The translations under genes were made by a program, and so were the position numbers. Shown in pieces: positions 9,622-18,162 of a stretch of 64,000 nucleotides of DNA; position 1 is the stretch's first letter, and every line of letters starts with the position of its first letter. The stretch is from JBIOXB01 sp050732395 (GTDB lineage: Bacteria; Zhuqueibacterota; Zhuqueibacteria; Zhuqueibacterales; Zhuqueibacteraceae). A model generated the notes under the pieces. It did no database searches. It worked only from the letters and a program-made list of their open reading frames with translations, and was not told the origin of the DNA. The DNA is taken from NCBI GenBank assembly GCA_050732395.1, contig JBOHQX010000398.1, positions 21,522 to 85,521 of the forward strand, read 5' to 3'.

Positions 9622-10904
9622 CTACAAATTTCAAATGACATTGCGCTCAAAATCCGTGCGAGCCTTTGTGCCAGACGAGCTCGTGTAAATTCCCACCGGC
9701 GCGGAGGAGGGGGTGGGGTTCGCCCCTGGCAATACTCCGTATAAAAAGCCAGCAACGCCCGCACGAGGCCGGTTGTATCTTCGAAAGCACAATGGCGGCA
9801 AACCGCATTTTCCAGAAGTATCTGCACGCCTTCTATTTTTTCTCCGATCGCAAGAACAGGGTTTCCCGCGGCGAGGTATTCGAACGTCTTGCTGGCAACA
9901 ATCGTTTGCCCCGTACCCGGATTGGCTATGAAAACCAAAAGATCGGCGGCGCGCATGGCTTGCACCGCTTGCGCGTGCGGCTGGTAACCGGCAAGGTGCG
10001 TATATGGAAGCAGGTCATGTTCTTTAACCCATCGCGCCAATGCGCCGGTGAGATCGGCACCGACAAAATGCAAACGTGCATCTGCCGGCGTGAGTTCCGC
10101 ACGTTGCACGAATTGCCGAAAACCCCGCAGCAGCGGGCGTGGATCTTGAATGTGGGAAATCGCCCCCACGTACGTCACCGTGAATTGATTTTTGTCTTTC
10201 GTGCAGGTTCCGGCAAAATCTTCTTGATCAAAACCGTGCGGCAGGAAGTGGCTCGTGCCGTCGGCGCGCCGGCCCTTCTCCACCAATTCCTGCACGAGGC
10301 CTGATGAAACGGCGGTTAGTGCGTGCGCCTTGCGCAGGATCAGTTTTTCGAGAGCGTTTTGCAGGTAGCGATGGACAGAGGTCGGAGCCTGTGAAAACTC
10401 CGCGCGCAGCCAGCTATCTCGAAAATCACTGAGCCAACGAATCTTCAGAAAGCATGAAAGCAGCCAGCCGGCCAAGTGGCCCGAATGCGGAGGGCCCGAA
10501 GTGACGACGTAGGGAATCTGGTTGCTGCGAATCTCCCGCCAGGCATGCCAGAGCGCGAAGGGCAACCAGAGGATGCGGGGATCGGGGAGCAGAAACCAAT
10601 AGAGCAAGCTGCTTCTGCCGGTGCGCGGGGCGCGCGCAGAATTTTTTTCTACCCGCAGGAGCTGAAGCAACCGCGCGGGATCCAGTGAACCGGAACGAAT
10701 GATACGAATGCCTGACAGCTCGGCGAGCAGGCTTTCATCGTAAGCATAATACGCAATCGGCTTCACGGTGATGACGCTGACCTGCCAGCCGTCGCGTGAT
10801 AGGTATTTGCAGAATTTGGCAATGCGTTGTGTGCCGCCCATGCCCAAAGGCGGAAAGTAATAAGCTATGAACAGGACCTTGCGCTGTGAATCGGTTTCCA
10901 ACAT
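9609..10904 (-). CDS. Glycosyltransferase family 4 protein
   Basis: About 431 residues from the ATG at 10904, 6 nt after the flippase stop. The longer in-frame extension overlaps the flippase and is rejected. The N-terminus KVLFIAYYFPPLGMGGTQRI is the classic GT-B fold donor/acceptor start of the WfgS/WbuB-like subgroup. The second Rossmann domain holds VTYVGAISHIQDPRPLL and the FEYLAAGNPVLAIGE nucleotide-sugar site. It should add a sugar to a lipid-linked surface polysaccharide. The neighbouring flippase supports a role in exopolysaccharide or O-antigen assembly. Donor and acceptor are unknown. Confidence 0.88.
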   Translation of the reverse strand: MLETDSQRKVLFIAYYFPPLGMGGTQRIAKFCKYLSRDGWQVSVITVKPIAYYAYDESLLAELSGIRIIRSGSLDPARLLQLLRVEKNSARAPRTGRSSLLYWFLLPDPRILWLPFALWHAWREIRSNQIPYVVTSGPPHSGHLAGWLLSCFLKIRWLSDFRDSWLRAEFSQAPTSVHRYLQNALEKLILRKAHALTAVSSGLVQELVEKGRRADGTSHFLPHGFDQEDFAGTCTKDKNQFTVTYVGAISHIQDPRPLLRGFRQFVQRAELTPADARLHFVGADLTGALARWVKEHDLLPYTHLAGYQPHAQAVQAMRAADLLVFIANPGTGQTIVASKTFEYLAAGNPVLAIGEKIEGVQILLENAVCRHCAFEDTTGLVRALLAFYTEYCQGRTPPPPPRRWEFTRARLAQRLARILSAMSFEICSCIF

Positions 10905-10909
10905 ACGAT

Positions 10910-12415
10910 TCAAAATTGAATCTCTGAAAGTAAAACGATTGTCGGCAAAACTAACGAATTGCCGGACGCCACCGATTTCATCCAGCCGAAAAAGCGTTGC
11001 TTTTCGGTTTTCTCGAAAAAACCGCTCAACGCCAGCAGAAACGGGAAGGCAAGTAGCAGTAAAACTCGCCACGGCCATCCGAAATTCCCGCTTTGCGCGA
11101 TGCCGAACAGCAAGGCTGTCAGCACGGCAATTTTGACGAGTCGTGCGTATTCGTATTGCATGGGATAATACCGTTGCGAAAAAGAATAACCCAGAACGGT
11201 CATGACGGCATATGCCAGGACTGTCGCCCACGCCGCGCCTACCATGCCAAAACTGGGAATCAGCAGAAGATTTCCGGCGATATTCATCGCCAGGCCTGTG
11301 CCGGTGATCAGAGGCAGAAGCCTTGTTTTTTCCTTAATATGAAGGCCCACGAGCACATTCAAATAAATGCCGAACAGCCAATAGCCCAAGAGCACAATCG
11401 GAACGATCACGGTACTTTGCCAATAATCTTGCGCGAAGAGCGAAATCCCGCCGACGGGTAAACGCACGAGATCATCAATAAAGAAACTGACACCGAGATA
11501 AACCACAGCGCAGGCGAGATGAAAGTACGTTAAAATGCGCGCGAACAGTGCGGGCGCATTGGGCTGCGGCGATGCTCCGGCGTAAAAAGATACCCAGGCA
11601 AAACGAAATGCCGCGACCACCAGCCCCATGATCATGCCGAGACGATAGCCCGCGCTGTAGATACCGACCGTTTTCAAATCGGTAAGCGCTTTGAGCAGAT
11701 ACCGATCGAGGCCGTCGATCGCCGTTACCGAAAGCGTGGCAGGCAGATACGGCAAGCCGAAGCGCATTAGTTTTTGCAGCATTTCCTGATTCACAGTAAG
11801 GCGCAGATGCGGCCATCCTTTGGGCAACAATATGAGGAAAGTAAAGGCAGAGACGCAGAGATTGGCTTCAAAAACGCCGGCCACACCGCGCGCGAGCAAG
11901 ACGATGAAAACATAGTTGAGCACCAGTGTGATTGCGACACCGAGCAGTTTATTTGTGGCAAACGCCAGGGAACGTTCTTCCGCGCGCAGGAGTAGAAAGA
12001 ACAAAGTGGCGAGCGCGTCGAAGAACAATATGCCGACAGTGAGCTGAACCAAATAAACCTGATCACCTTGGGTTGTTAGCACTCTGGCTAGGGGTGCTGC
12101 TAAAGCCAAGCTCAGGCCGGAAAGACAAATTGCGACCGTCAGCACGACCCAGAATGCCGTGCTCAAAATCTTACGCTTTTCCGCAGGGCTTACCGCGAGA
12201 ACGTAGTATCGAAGAAATGCCGCGTCGATACCGAAGCCGTATACAATTGTCATGATCGACAGGTAGCTGAATAGCAACCCGGCGATGCCGAATTGTTCTT
12301 GCGTGAGATAATTGGTGTAGAGTGGCAACAGGAGAAAGCTGAGGGCGCGTGTGAGCGTATGGCCGAGGCCATAAATCATGGAGTGACGCGCCAACTTCCG
12401 GATACTTGCTGCCAT
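10910..12415 (-). CDS. Oligosaccharide flippase (Wzx/MurJ-like MATE-fold exporter)
   Basis: 501 residues with about 12-14 predicted membrane helices, the size and pattern of the polysaccharide biosynthesis (Wzx) family. The N-terminal motif SMIYGLGHTLTRALSFLLLP is characteristic, as is GLDRYLLKALTDLKTVGIYS mid-protein. It should move lipid-linked oligosaccharides across the inner membrane. It is the first gene of the minus-strand run and has its own predicted promoter at 12484-12513. The ATG at 12415 lacks a strong ribosome site. Confidence 0.9.
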   Translation of the reverse strand: MAASIRKLARHSMIYGLGHTLTRALSFLLLPLYTNYLTQEQFGIAGLLFSYLSIMTIVYGFGIDAAFLRYYVLAVSPAEKRKILSTAFWVVLTVAICLSGLSLALAAPLARVLTTQGDQVYLVQLTVGILFFDALATLFFLLLRAEERSLAFATNKLLGVAITLVLNYVFIVLLARGVAGVFEANLCVSAFTFLILLPKGWPHLRLTVNQEMLQKLMRFGLPYLPATLSVTAIDGLDRYLLKALTDLKTVGIYSAGYRLGMIMGLVVAAFRFAWVSFYAGASPQPNAPALFARILTYFHLACAVVYLGVSFFIDDLVRLPVGGISLFAQDYWQSTVIVPIVLLGYWLFGIYLNVLVGLHIKEKTRLLPLITGTGLAMNIAGNLLLIPSFGMVGAAWATVLAYAVMTVLGYSFSQRYYPMQYEYARLVKIAVLTALLFGIAQSGNFGWPWRVLLLLAFPFLLALSGFFEKTEKQRFFGWMKSVASGNSLVLPTIVLLSEIQF

Positions 12416-12483
12416 AGTGTGAGCACAAAAGATAATGATGCAAGCCGATCAACGGCACGGGTTGACGCGTTTCAAAACTTATA

Positions 12484-12513
12484 AATATATCATTGCTCCT
12501 GCTGGAATGTCAA
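12484..12513 (-). promoter_or_regulatory. Predicted vegetative promoter of the flippase operon
   Basis: Minus strand: TTGACA (12508-12513), 18-nt spacer, TATATT (12484-12489). The predicted start of transcription is about 60 nt upstream of the flippase ATG. The shared 302-nt gap to the divergent gene at 12718 holds this and one plus-strand promoter and nothing else I can identify. Confidence 0.7.
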
Positions 12514-12551
12514 GCGGTTTCTCGTGTTCCATTTTGGCCGCGATAAACAAC

Positions 12552-12578
12552 TTGCTTTTGATGCCGAAATAGTATAAT
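12552..12578 (+). promoter_or_regulatory. Predicted promoter of the 12718 gene
   Basis: A consensus TATAAT (12573-12578) with a TTGCTT-like -35 (12552-12557). The spacer is short (15 nt), so the -35 assignment is weak while the -10 is strong. It would give a leader of about 130 nt. Confidence 0.45.
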
Positions 12579-12717
12579 GACGGCCAAAACTCTTCGGGCT
12601 GCATGAATAAAGAGGAGGGTGTGTATAGAACGGTAACAACTAGGCCTTGCCATTGAGCTGACGGACTCGTCCTTTTCCGTGATGGTGAGAGCATCGAACT
12701 ATTGCGAGGCGACGATC

Positions 12718-13470
12718 ATGATCAAAGGTCAAGCACGCATCAAGCTGCATGCCGAAGATTTGAAATTCATCGTGGCCGCTCTGTGCCGCCAGGGGCAACG
12801 CGAAGATACGCTGTACCGGCTGCTGGTGGATGAGGAAATGCGCGACGCCATGCTCGATCATCCGCGCCTGTTTGAATACCTTCTGCACTACCGCCACCCC
12901 GCCACGATCTCACCCTTTTTATACTTTTACATCCTGGTGCGCCAGGCCCTCAAAAAATTCAATATCGATGAACGGGAAGTGGCCGACTACGTCGCCGATC
13001 TGCTGGCGGAGTTCGGCAAGAGCGGGCGGGCGCAGCGCGTGGACGAACACGCCACCAAAGAATATCATTATCTCGTGGAGATGATGCAGGATTTACTCGA
13101 CGCGAATTCCATGCAAACTTTCCAACTGCGCAGCCACCTCGGCAACTATGCGCTTTTTCTCACCGGCATTTTTCCCGCGTACGTTTACCATCGCGCCAAA
13201 TACCATCCGCCCTCACCGGACTTCAGCTATTATGAGCTGGTGGGCAGTAGCAACTACAAGCAGGCTTCCCGGCAGGCTGAAGCCGAACGCTTTCGTCTGA
13301 GTGAGATTCTCGAATTCCTGGCACGGCGTTTCAAACAAGTGCGCCTGGCGCTGAATTACATGACGGAAAGCTTCGTTCACTTGGATCGCAAACCCAACAC
13401 CCTCGATCGCGTGCTGCGCCGCGTCGATCAGTTCATCGACGAGCAGCAAGGCGAGAAAGATTGGAACTGA
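12718..13470 (+). CDS. Conserved hypothetical protein
   Basis: 250 residues from the ATG at 12718, which follows GAGGCGACGATC. No domain is recognised. It is soluble and helical, with no signal or membrane segment. Segments that stand out are CRQGQREDTLYRLLVDEEM, a central LRSHLGNYALFLTGIFPAYV and FSYYELVGSSNYKQASRQ. It sits directly upstream of another unknown protein (13648) and an acyl-CoA synthetase, all on the plus strand, so a shared role is possible but not demonstrated. Confidence 0.7.
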   Translation: MIKGQARIKLHAEDLKFIVAALCRQGQREDTLYRLLVDEEMRDAMLDHPRLFEYLLHYRHPATISPFLYFYILVRQALKKFNIDEREVADYVADLLAEFGKSGRAQRVDEHATKEYHYLVEMMQDLLDANSMQTFQLRSHLGNYALFLTGIFPAYVYHRAKYHPPSPDFSYYELVGSSNYKQASRQAEAERFRLSEILEFLARRFKQVRLALNYMTESFVHLDRKPNTLDRVLRRVDQFIDEQQGEKDWN

Positions 13471-13647
13471 AGTGTGACGGTGCAGGCGCGAAGATGAATC
13501 GTGTCATTCTGCACGAAACTTTCCGAGTTCGTGCGATGCAGCGTCGCCATGCTGCGTTCTCGCCGATACCTGGGAAGAATCCTGTTGAATGGCAATTGCA
13601 AATACCATGAAAGCTCACGAAAATCGCTATAGTCTGCATTCCTGAAT

Positions 13648-14316
13648 ATGTCACTGCTCACAGAAATTCAAATTCTCACCGAGCGCCTCTATGGCCCGAC
13701 CGGAGTCAATTTCGAAGATTTTTTGATTGGGCGCGAGCGCTTTCACTATCTTTCACAGTTTGACGTCAACCACCGTGAGCTTTCCGATCTTGCACGCGTG
13801 TTTTTTCGAGTGCAACAAAACCGGCTTTACCTCGGTATTTACTACTCGACTGTTGTCGTCGATGCTTTGGAAACTCATGACCCGCGCCGTGGTCTTTCGG
13901 AAAAGAACATTACTGCTTTTTGTGTGTTCGTCGAGGAAATCAATCATGCGGTGCATGGCGCTCTGAAGTTTATGGAAGGCGGCGCGATCGGCCAGGATTG
14001 TTTCGCACACGATTTGGAGTTGCAGGCTAAAATCGACCTCTATTTCGTGCTCAAATATTTTTTGGCCTATTTCAATGCCAGCGGCCAGCTCGAAAAAATG
14101 GATCGTTTGTGGATTCGTTATCACTTGTTTGAATGTGAAGACTCTACCTATTCTTCCGCGCCATTGACCCAACGCTATACGCAAGCACTGCGACTCGGCG
14201 AGAAGTATACGCGCTTTGTAGACGGCCTGCCCCCCGTCGAAAGGCTGCAGGAGATTCGCCGTTTCCGCGCCCTGCCTTACGCCGCGAAATGCGGATACAT
14301 TCAGATGCTGCCGTGA
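13648..14316 (+). CDS. Conserved hypothetical helical protein
   Basis: 222 residues with no family I can name. The sequence is helical throughout and soluble. It contains an acidic/histidine cluster (VFVEEINHAVHGALKF) followed about 25 residues later by HDLELQAKIDLYF. This spacing loosely recalls ferritin-like metal-binding helices, but the full ligand set is not evident, so I do not assign it. There is no clear ribosome site before the ATG. It is the second of two unknown genes upstream of the acyl-CoA synthetase. Confidence 0.65.
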   Translation: MSLLTEIQILTERLYGPTGVNFEDFLIGRERFHYLSQFDVNHRELSDLARVFFRVQQNRLYLGIYYSTVVVDALETHDPRRGLSEKNITAFCVFVEEINHAVHGALKFMEGGAIGQDCFAHDLELQAKIDLYFVLKYFLAYFNASGQLEKMDRLWIRYHLFECEDSTYSSAPLTQRYTQALRLGEKYTRFVDGLPPVERLQEIRRFRALPYAAKCGYIQMLP

Positions 14317-14330
14317 ACGCGAGAAAACAC

Positions 14331-14358
14331 TTGCAGCAGAAAATTCTTTCGCTAAATT
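14331..14358 (+). promoter_or_regulatory. Possible promoter of the acyl-CoA synthetase gene
   Basis: TTGCAG (14331-14336), 16-nt spacer, TAAATT (14353-14358), about 50 nt before the ATG at 14408. Confidence 0.35.
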
Positions 14359-14407
14359 GTTTCCGCGATATTTTTGCGACGATCATGCCACGAAGCGCAG
14401 GCGGAAA

Positions 14408-15904
14408 ATGGACGATCTGCTGCAAAACGATCTCACTTTCACCAGCCCTCGCCAGGTTGCGATTCTGGACGCACAGGGGGAACACAGCTACCATGAGCTG
14501 GATCGAGCCGCTCGCGCCGTTGCTGCGAACGTGCTGGACGGCAAGTCCGATTTGCAGGAAGCACGTGTCGTGTTCATGGTTTCGCCGGGTTTCGCTTATG
14601 CTGCCACCCAGCGCGGCATTTGGCGCGCGGGCGGCATCGCGCTGCCGCTGTGTCTGACGCACCCTCTGCCCGAGCTCGCCTACGTCTTTCAAGATGTCCA
14701 GCCGCAAATCGCCATTGCTTCCCCCGCGTATTATGAGATGTTGCTTCCGCTTGCTGAGTTGTATCAATGCCGATTGTTGCGCGTTTCTGATGCGCTTTCG
14801 CCTGCTGTAACGAATTTGCCAAAGCTTTCAGGATCGCGCCGCGCGATGATCTTATATACCAGCGGCACCACCAGCAAACCCAAGGGCGTGGTCTTAACCC
14901 ATGCGAATCTGATCGCACAGATGCAAACGCTGGTGCAAGCCTGGGGCTGGCGGCCGGACGACCACGTTTTGCATGTTTTACCCCTGCATCATACCCACGG
15001 CATCATCAACGTGCTCGGCTGTGCTCTCAGCGCCGGAGCGACTTGCGAGTTTCTCGACAAATTCGACGCGACCAAGGTCTGGCAGCGTTTCAGCGCAGGT
15101 GGAATCACACTGTTCATGGCGGTGCCGACGATGTATGCCCGCCTCATCAGCGAATGGGAAAATGCGCCGGCCGGGATTCGTACCCAATGGTCGGATGCCT
15201 GCGCCCATCTGCGTCTGATGGTCTCCGGCTCGGCGGCGCTGCCGGTGCCGGTTTTTGAAAAATGGCGGCAGATCACCGGACACACATTGTTGGAGCGCTA
15301 TGGCATGACGGAAATCGGCATGGCATTATCAAATCCATTGCACGGCGAGCGCAAGGCCGGAACAGTTGGAATGCCATTGCCGGGCGTCGCGGTTAGGCTT
15401 GTTAGTGACGCCGGTGAAGCGCATGTCGAGGAAGGTATGCCAGGAGAAATCCAAATCTCCGGCGCAAACGTTTTTCAAGAGTATTGGAACAAGCCCGAAG
15501 CCACGCAAACCGCGTTTCGTGACGGCTGGTTTTGTACTGGCGATATTGCAGTCCTGGAAAATGGATATTATCATATTCTGGGCAGAAGCTCGACGGATAT
15601 TATCAAAACCGGCGGTTATAAAGTCTCGGCGCTCGAAATCGAGAGCATCTTACTCGAACATGATGCCATCAAAGAGTGCGCGGTCGTGGGCGTGCCGGAT
15701 GAAGAGTGGGGCGAACGCGTTTGCACCGCTGCCGTTTTTTGTTCCGGTACCTCACTCACCCTGGATGATCTGCGTGGGTGGGGCAAAGAGCGCATGGCGG
15801 TGTATAAAATTCCCTCACGCATGTGCGTTGTCGATTCTTTACCGCGTAATGCCATGGGCAAGGTGGTGAAACAAGAAGTCAAAAAGATGTTTGAGGGACC
15901 ATAG
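14408..15904 (+). CDS. Acyl-CoA synthetase, malonyl-CoA synthetase-like (ACSF3/MatB group)
   Basis: 498 residues; the ATG at 14408 is preceded by AGGCGG. It is an ANL-superfamily adenylating enzyme forming acyl-AMP then acyl-CoA. The motifs are the phosphate loop MILYTSGTTSKPKGVVLTH, the YGMTEIGMALSNP adenine site, the hinge GWFCTGDIAVLENGYYHILG, GGYKVSALEIE, and the C-terminal catalytic lysine in RNAMGKVVKQE. The YGMTEIGMALS segment followed by SSTDIIKTGGYKVSALEIES strongly resembles mammalian ACSF3 and bacterial MatB, which use malonate or methylmalonate. The substrate is therefore inferred as a short dicarboxylate, with other short acids possible. Confidence 0.85.
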   Translation: MDDLLQNDLTFTSPRQVAILDAQGEHSYHELDRAARAVAANVLDGKSDLQEARVVFMVSPGFAYAATQRGIWRAGGIALPLCLTHPLPELAYVFQDVQPQIAIASPAYYEMLLPLAELYQCRLLRVSDALSPAVTNLPKLSGSRRAMILYTSGTTSKPKGVVLTHANLIAQMQTLVQAWGWRPDDHVLHVLPLHHTHGIINVLGCALSAGATCEFLDKFDATKVWQRFSAGGITLFMAVPTMYARLISEWENAPAGIRTQWSDACAHLRLMVSGSAALPVPVFEKWRQITGHTLLERYGMTEIGMALSNPLHGERKAGTVGMPLPGVAVRLVSDAGEAHVEEGMPGEIQISGANVFQEYWNKPEATQTAFRDGWFCTGDIAVLENGYYHILGRSSTDIIKTGGYKVSALEIESILLEHDAIKECAVVGVPDEEWGERVCTAAVFCSGTSLTLDDLRGWGKERMAVYKIPSRMCVVDSLPRNAMGKVVKQEVKKMFEGP

Positions 15905-15924
15905 AGCCCAGGCAAAATCTTAGT

Positions 15925-16014
15925 ATGTCATGCTGCAAGCATCCTGAATGAGTAACGCCGTGCTCCTGATTCGGGCTTACAGGTCAATTTACCAAGATGC
16001 TTTCAGCACGACAT
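15925..16014. repeat. Palindromic intergenic element (TGTCATGC-type arms)
   Basis: Inverted arms of about 22 bp (15925-15946 and 15993-16014, both reading ATGTCRTGCTGMAAGCATC outward) flank 46 nt. It belongs to the same style of element as 21328-21418. It lies just after the acyl-CoA synthetase stop and could end its transcript. Confidence 0.6.
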
Positions 16015-16065
16015 CTATTGGATTTCTGGATCGTCCTTTCGCCTAACCAATTCAGGTATTTGCTC

Positions 16066-16548
16066 ATGCACGAAAACGCTCAGCTCATCCAAAAGTTCTA
16101 TTCCTGTTTTCAGGCCCGCGAGGCCGCAGGTATGAGTGCCTGCTACCATCCGGAAGCGATCTTTTCAGATCCGGTGTTTGGACGACTGGAAGGCCAGCAA
16201 GTCGCAGCCATGTGGCAAATGCTCTGCTCGCGTGCGCAGGATTTGGAGATCAATTTCAACGATATCCACGCGAATGCCGAAGCAGGCACGGCGCATTGGG
16301 AGGCGCTCTATACTTTCTCTAAAACCGGCCGCCCGGTTCACAACGTCATTGATGCGGCTTTTACGTTTAGAGAAGGCCGGATCCTTCGCCATATCGATAC
16401 CTTCAACTTGTGGAAGTGGACGCGGATGGCCCTGGGGCCCGCCGGCTTGTTCCTGGGTTGGACGCCCATCCTGCAGACGGCAATCAGGAAAGATGCCCGC
16501 CGTAGTCTGGAAGCGTTTGTTGAAAAGCACTCGGCATTGCACCGTTAG
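16066..16548 (+). CDS. SnoaL/NTF2-like domain protein
   Basis: 160 residues from the ATG at 16066; an earlier in-frame ATG lies inside the palindromic repeat and is rejected. The order helix, FYSCFQAREAAGMSACYHPEA, IFSDPVFGRLEGQQVAAMW, then four strands ending GRILRHIDTFNLWKW is the NTF2-like fold. Family members are small binding proteins, isomerases or polyketide cyclases with little motif conservation, so activity cannot be read from sequence. The C-terminus (RMALGPAGLFLGWTPILQ) is common to the KSB1/Acidobacteria-type subgroup of nuclear transport factor 2 family proteins. Confidence 0.8.
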   Translation: MHENAQLIQKFYSCFQAREAAGMSACYHPEAIFSDPVFGRLEGQQVAAMWQMLCSRAQDLEINFNDIHANAEAGTAHWEALYTFSKTGRPVHNVIDAAFTFREGRILRHIDTFNLWKWTRMALGPAGLFLGWTPILQTAIRKDARRSLEAFVEKHSALHR

Positions 16549-16626
16549 GTTACAGCTTCGCCTCAAGACTTGGATCTGTCATTCAAGAAGTTGGCAGCTT
16601 AATCATTCAGGAAAGCGAGCAGAACC

Positions 16627-17412
16627 ATGAAACTCTACGATCTCTCCCAGCCCTTGAATCAAGATGCACCGTTCTGGCCTTATTATCCGCCGTTTGAAGT
16701 AAAATACATCAAGCGCAAAGCCGAGCACGGCGTCAATGCGCAATACATCATGACCTCCAATCACATGGGCACGCATTTGGACGCGCCGCGGCATTTTGTG
16801 ACTGCGGGTATGACCATCGATGAAATCCCGCTGCAATGGCTGTATGGCCCGGGGGTGATCGTCGATCTGCGCGATGAAATGGACGAGCTGGCGGTGTACA
16901 CTCCTGAAATGATCGAGCGCCGTGTGCAGGTGAAAGCAGGTGACATCATCGTTCTGCACACCGGTTGGCACAAGCACGCTCAGTTCGGTGAGCAGCCGGA
17001 CGAGGAGAAGTACATTCACATGCATCCCGGCGCGCATCCGGAACTGGTAAAGTGGCTGCTCGATAAGAAAGTTCACGTCTGGGGCGTGGACGCCGTTTCC
17101 ACCGACCATCCTATGAACCTGCCGATCGGCCGTTTTCTCGGCAAGGGCATGCACGGGCATTGCGATCGCGTGCGCGCCAAATGCGAAAAAAAGTTTGGTA
17201 GCAAGAAAATGGCAGAGCTTTTCCCGGATGAGGCTTATCAATTGACGCATAATGCCCTGTTCCCTCACAATTGTATGCACATTGAGAATCTGGGTGGCGA
17301 GATCACCGCTCCGGAGCTGCAAAATCGGCGGCTCACCCTCGGTTGTTTTCCGTGGAAATTCAAAGGCGGGGAGGCGGCTTTTGCGCGGGCCGTGGCGTTT
17401 GTGGAAGATTGA
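16627..17412 (+). CDS. Cyclase family protein (kynurenine formamidase-like metal hydrolase)
   Basis: 261 residues, matching the cyclase/KynB family. The metal-binding signature HMGTHLDAPRHF (about residues 47-58) is intact, followed by DIIVLHTGWHK. A second conserved stretch near the C-terminus (HNALFPHNCMHIENLGG) supplies the His/Glu ligands. The family includes arylformamidases and other amidases; the length and insertions (GVDAVSTDHPMNLPIGRFLG) are those of the broader cyclase group, so I do not call kynB. The gene follows the NTF2-like gene in the same direction. Confidence 0.87.
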   Translation: MKLYDLSQPLNQDAPFWPYYPPFEVKYIKRKAEHGVNAQYIMTSNHMGTHLDAPRHFVTAGMTIDEIPLQWLYGPGVIVDLRDEMDELAVYTPEMIERRVQVKAGDIIVLHTGWHKHAQFGEQPDEEKYIHMHPGAHPELVKWLLDKKVHVWGVDAVSTDHPMNLPIGRFLGKGMHGHCDRVRAKCEKKFGSKKMAELFPDEAYQLTHNALFPHNCMHIENLGGEITAPELQNRRLTLGCFPWKFKGGEAAFARAVAFVED

Positions 17413-17530
17413 TAGCTGTTTTGAAGCTCGCGATAATATCTGTGACAAGCCGTGCTTTGAACGGAACAAGTTCGAAAGTTGGGAATCAAAACGGAATGCG
17501 TAAAGCGACATTGCAAGACTTTTAAGCCTG

Positions 17531-17926
17531 ATGCTCAAATCCCTGGCCGCTGACTTTCTCGTGCTGTTTCACTTGCTGTTTATTCTGTTCGTCATGCTTG
17601 GCGGCCTTTTTGTCTTGAAATGGCCCAAGGTGGGCTGGCTGCATATCCCCGCGGCGGCTTGGGGCACGCTCATTGAGTTTTGTGGTTGGATCTGTCCGCT
17701 CACGCCCCTGGAAAACAGCTTGCGACTCGCGGGCGGCAACCGTCCATATGCAGGAGGCTTCATCGATAACTACATCATGCCTGTAGTTTACCCACCAGGA
17801 TTGACTCGCGAAATGCAATGGGTTCTCGGAGGTGCGGTTGTCTTGGTGAATTTCGCTGTCTACAGCATTTGGGTAGCTCGCCTAGTTCGCCGCAAGAAGT
17901 CCGATTCGACAGGATTTACAAGATAA
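17531..17926 (+). CDS. DUF2784 family membrane protein
   Basis: 131 residues with three to four membrane helices (FLVLFHLLFILFVMLGGLFV, a central HIPAAAWGTLIEF segment, and a C-terminal VLGGAVVLVNFAVYSIWV). The GWLHIPAAAWG and CPLTPLENSLR segments are the DUF2784 signature. Function is unknown. The last ~8 codons and the stop lie inside the repeat element 17905-18111, so the C-terminus was apparently set by insertion or growth of that element. Confidence 0.85.
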   Translation: MLKSLAADFLVLFHLLFILFVMLGGLFVLKWPKVGWLHIPAAAWGTLIEFCGWICPLTPLENSLRLAGGNRPYAGGFIDNYIMPVVYPPGLTREMQWVLGGAVVLVNFAVYSIWVARLVRRKKSDSTGFTR

Positions 17927-18111
17927 ACAAGATCGCTTGTGACTATTCAGCTCAAAAAAGAAGAGTAAACGGATGGAGCGGATTTAACGGATAGTGATTC
18001 TGCAAAACAAGTTTTAGAAATCCGCTTTATCCGTTCAATCCGCTTACAAGAAATAGGAGCTGAATAGTAACGATCGCTTTTCATCTTGTGAATCCTGTAA
18101 ATCTTGTCGAA
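17905..18111. repeat. Nested inverted repeat built from 9-nt units
   Basis: Outer arms 17905-17953 and 18057-18111 are imperfect reverse complements (TTCGACARGATTTACARGAT ... CTATTCAGCTC). Inner arms 17975-17993 and 18024-18045 are also reverse complements (AGCGGATTKAACGGATA). Within the arms the sequence steps in 9-nt words such as AATCCGCTT, TATCCGTTC, AATCCGCTT and AATCCTGTA, AATCTTGTC. It separates DUF2784 from the amidase. Confidence 0.8.
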
Positions 18112-18162
18112 GACTTTCAGGGTTTTGTTCTCAGTATGAGTGCCCAATTTTCGGAACTAAAT

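Noticed and set aside
12601..12660. Short leader peptide (17 codons from an ATG at 12603)
   Set aside because: The ribosome-site-like GAGGAGGG is inside the frame, and there is no attenuator structure or sequence logic.
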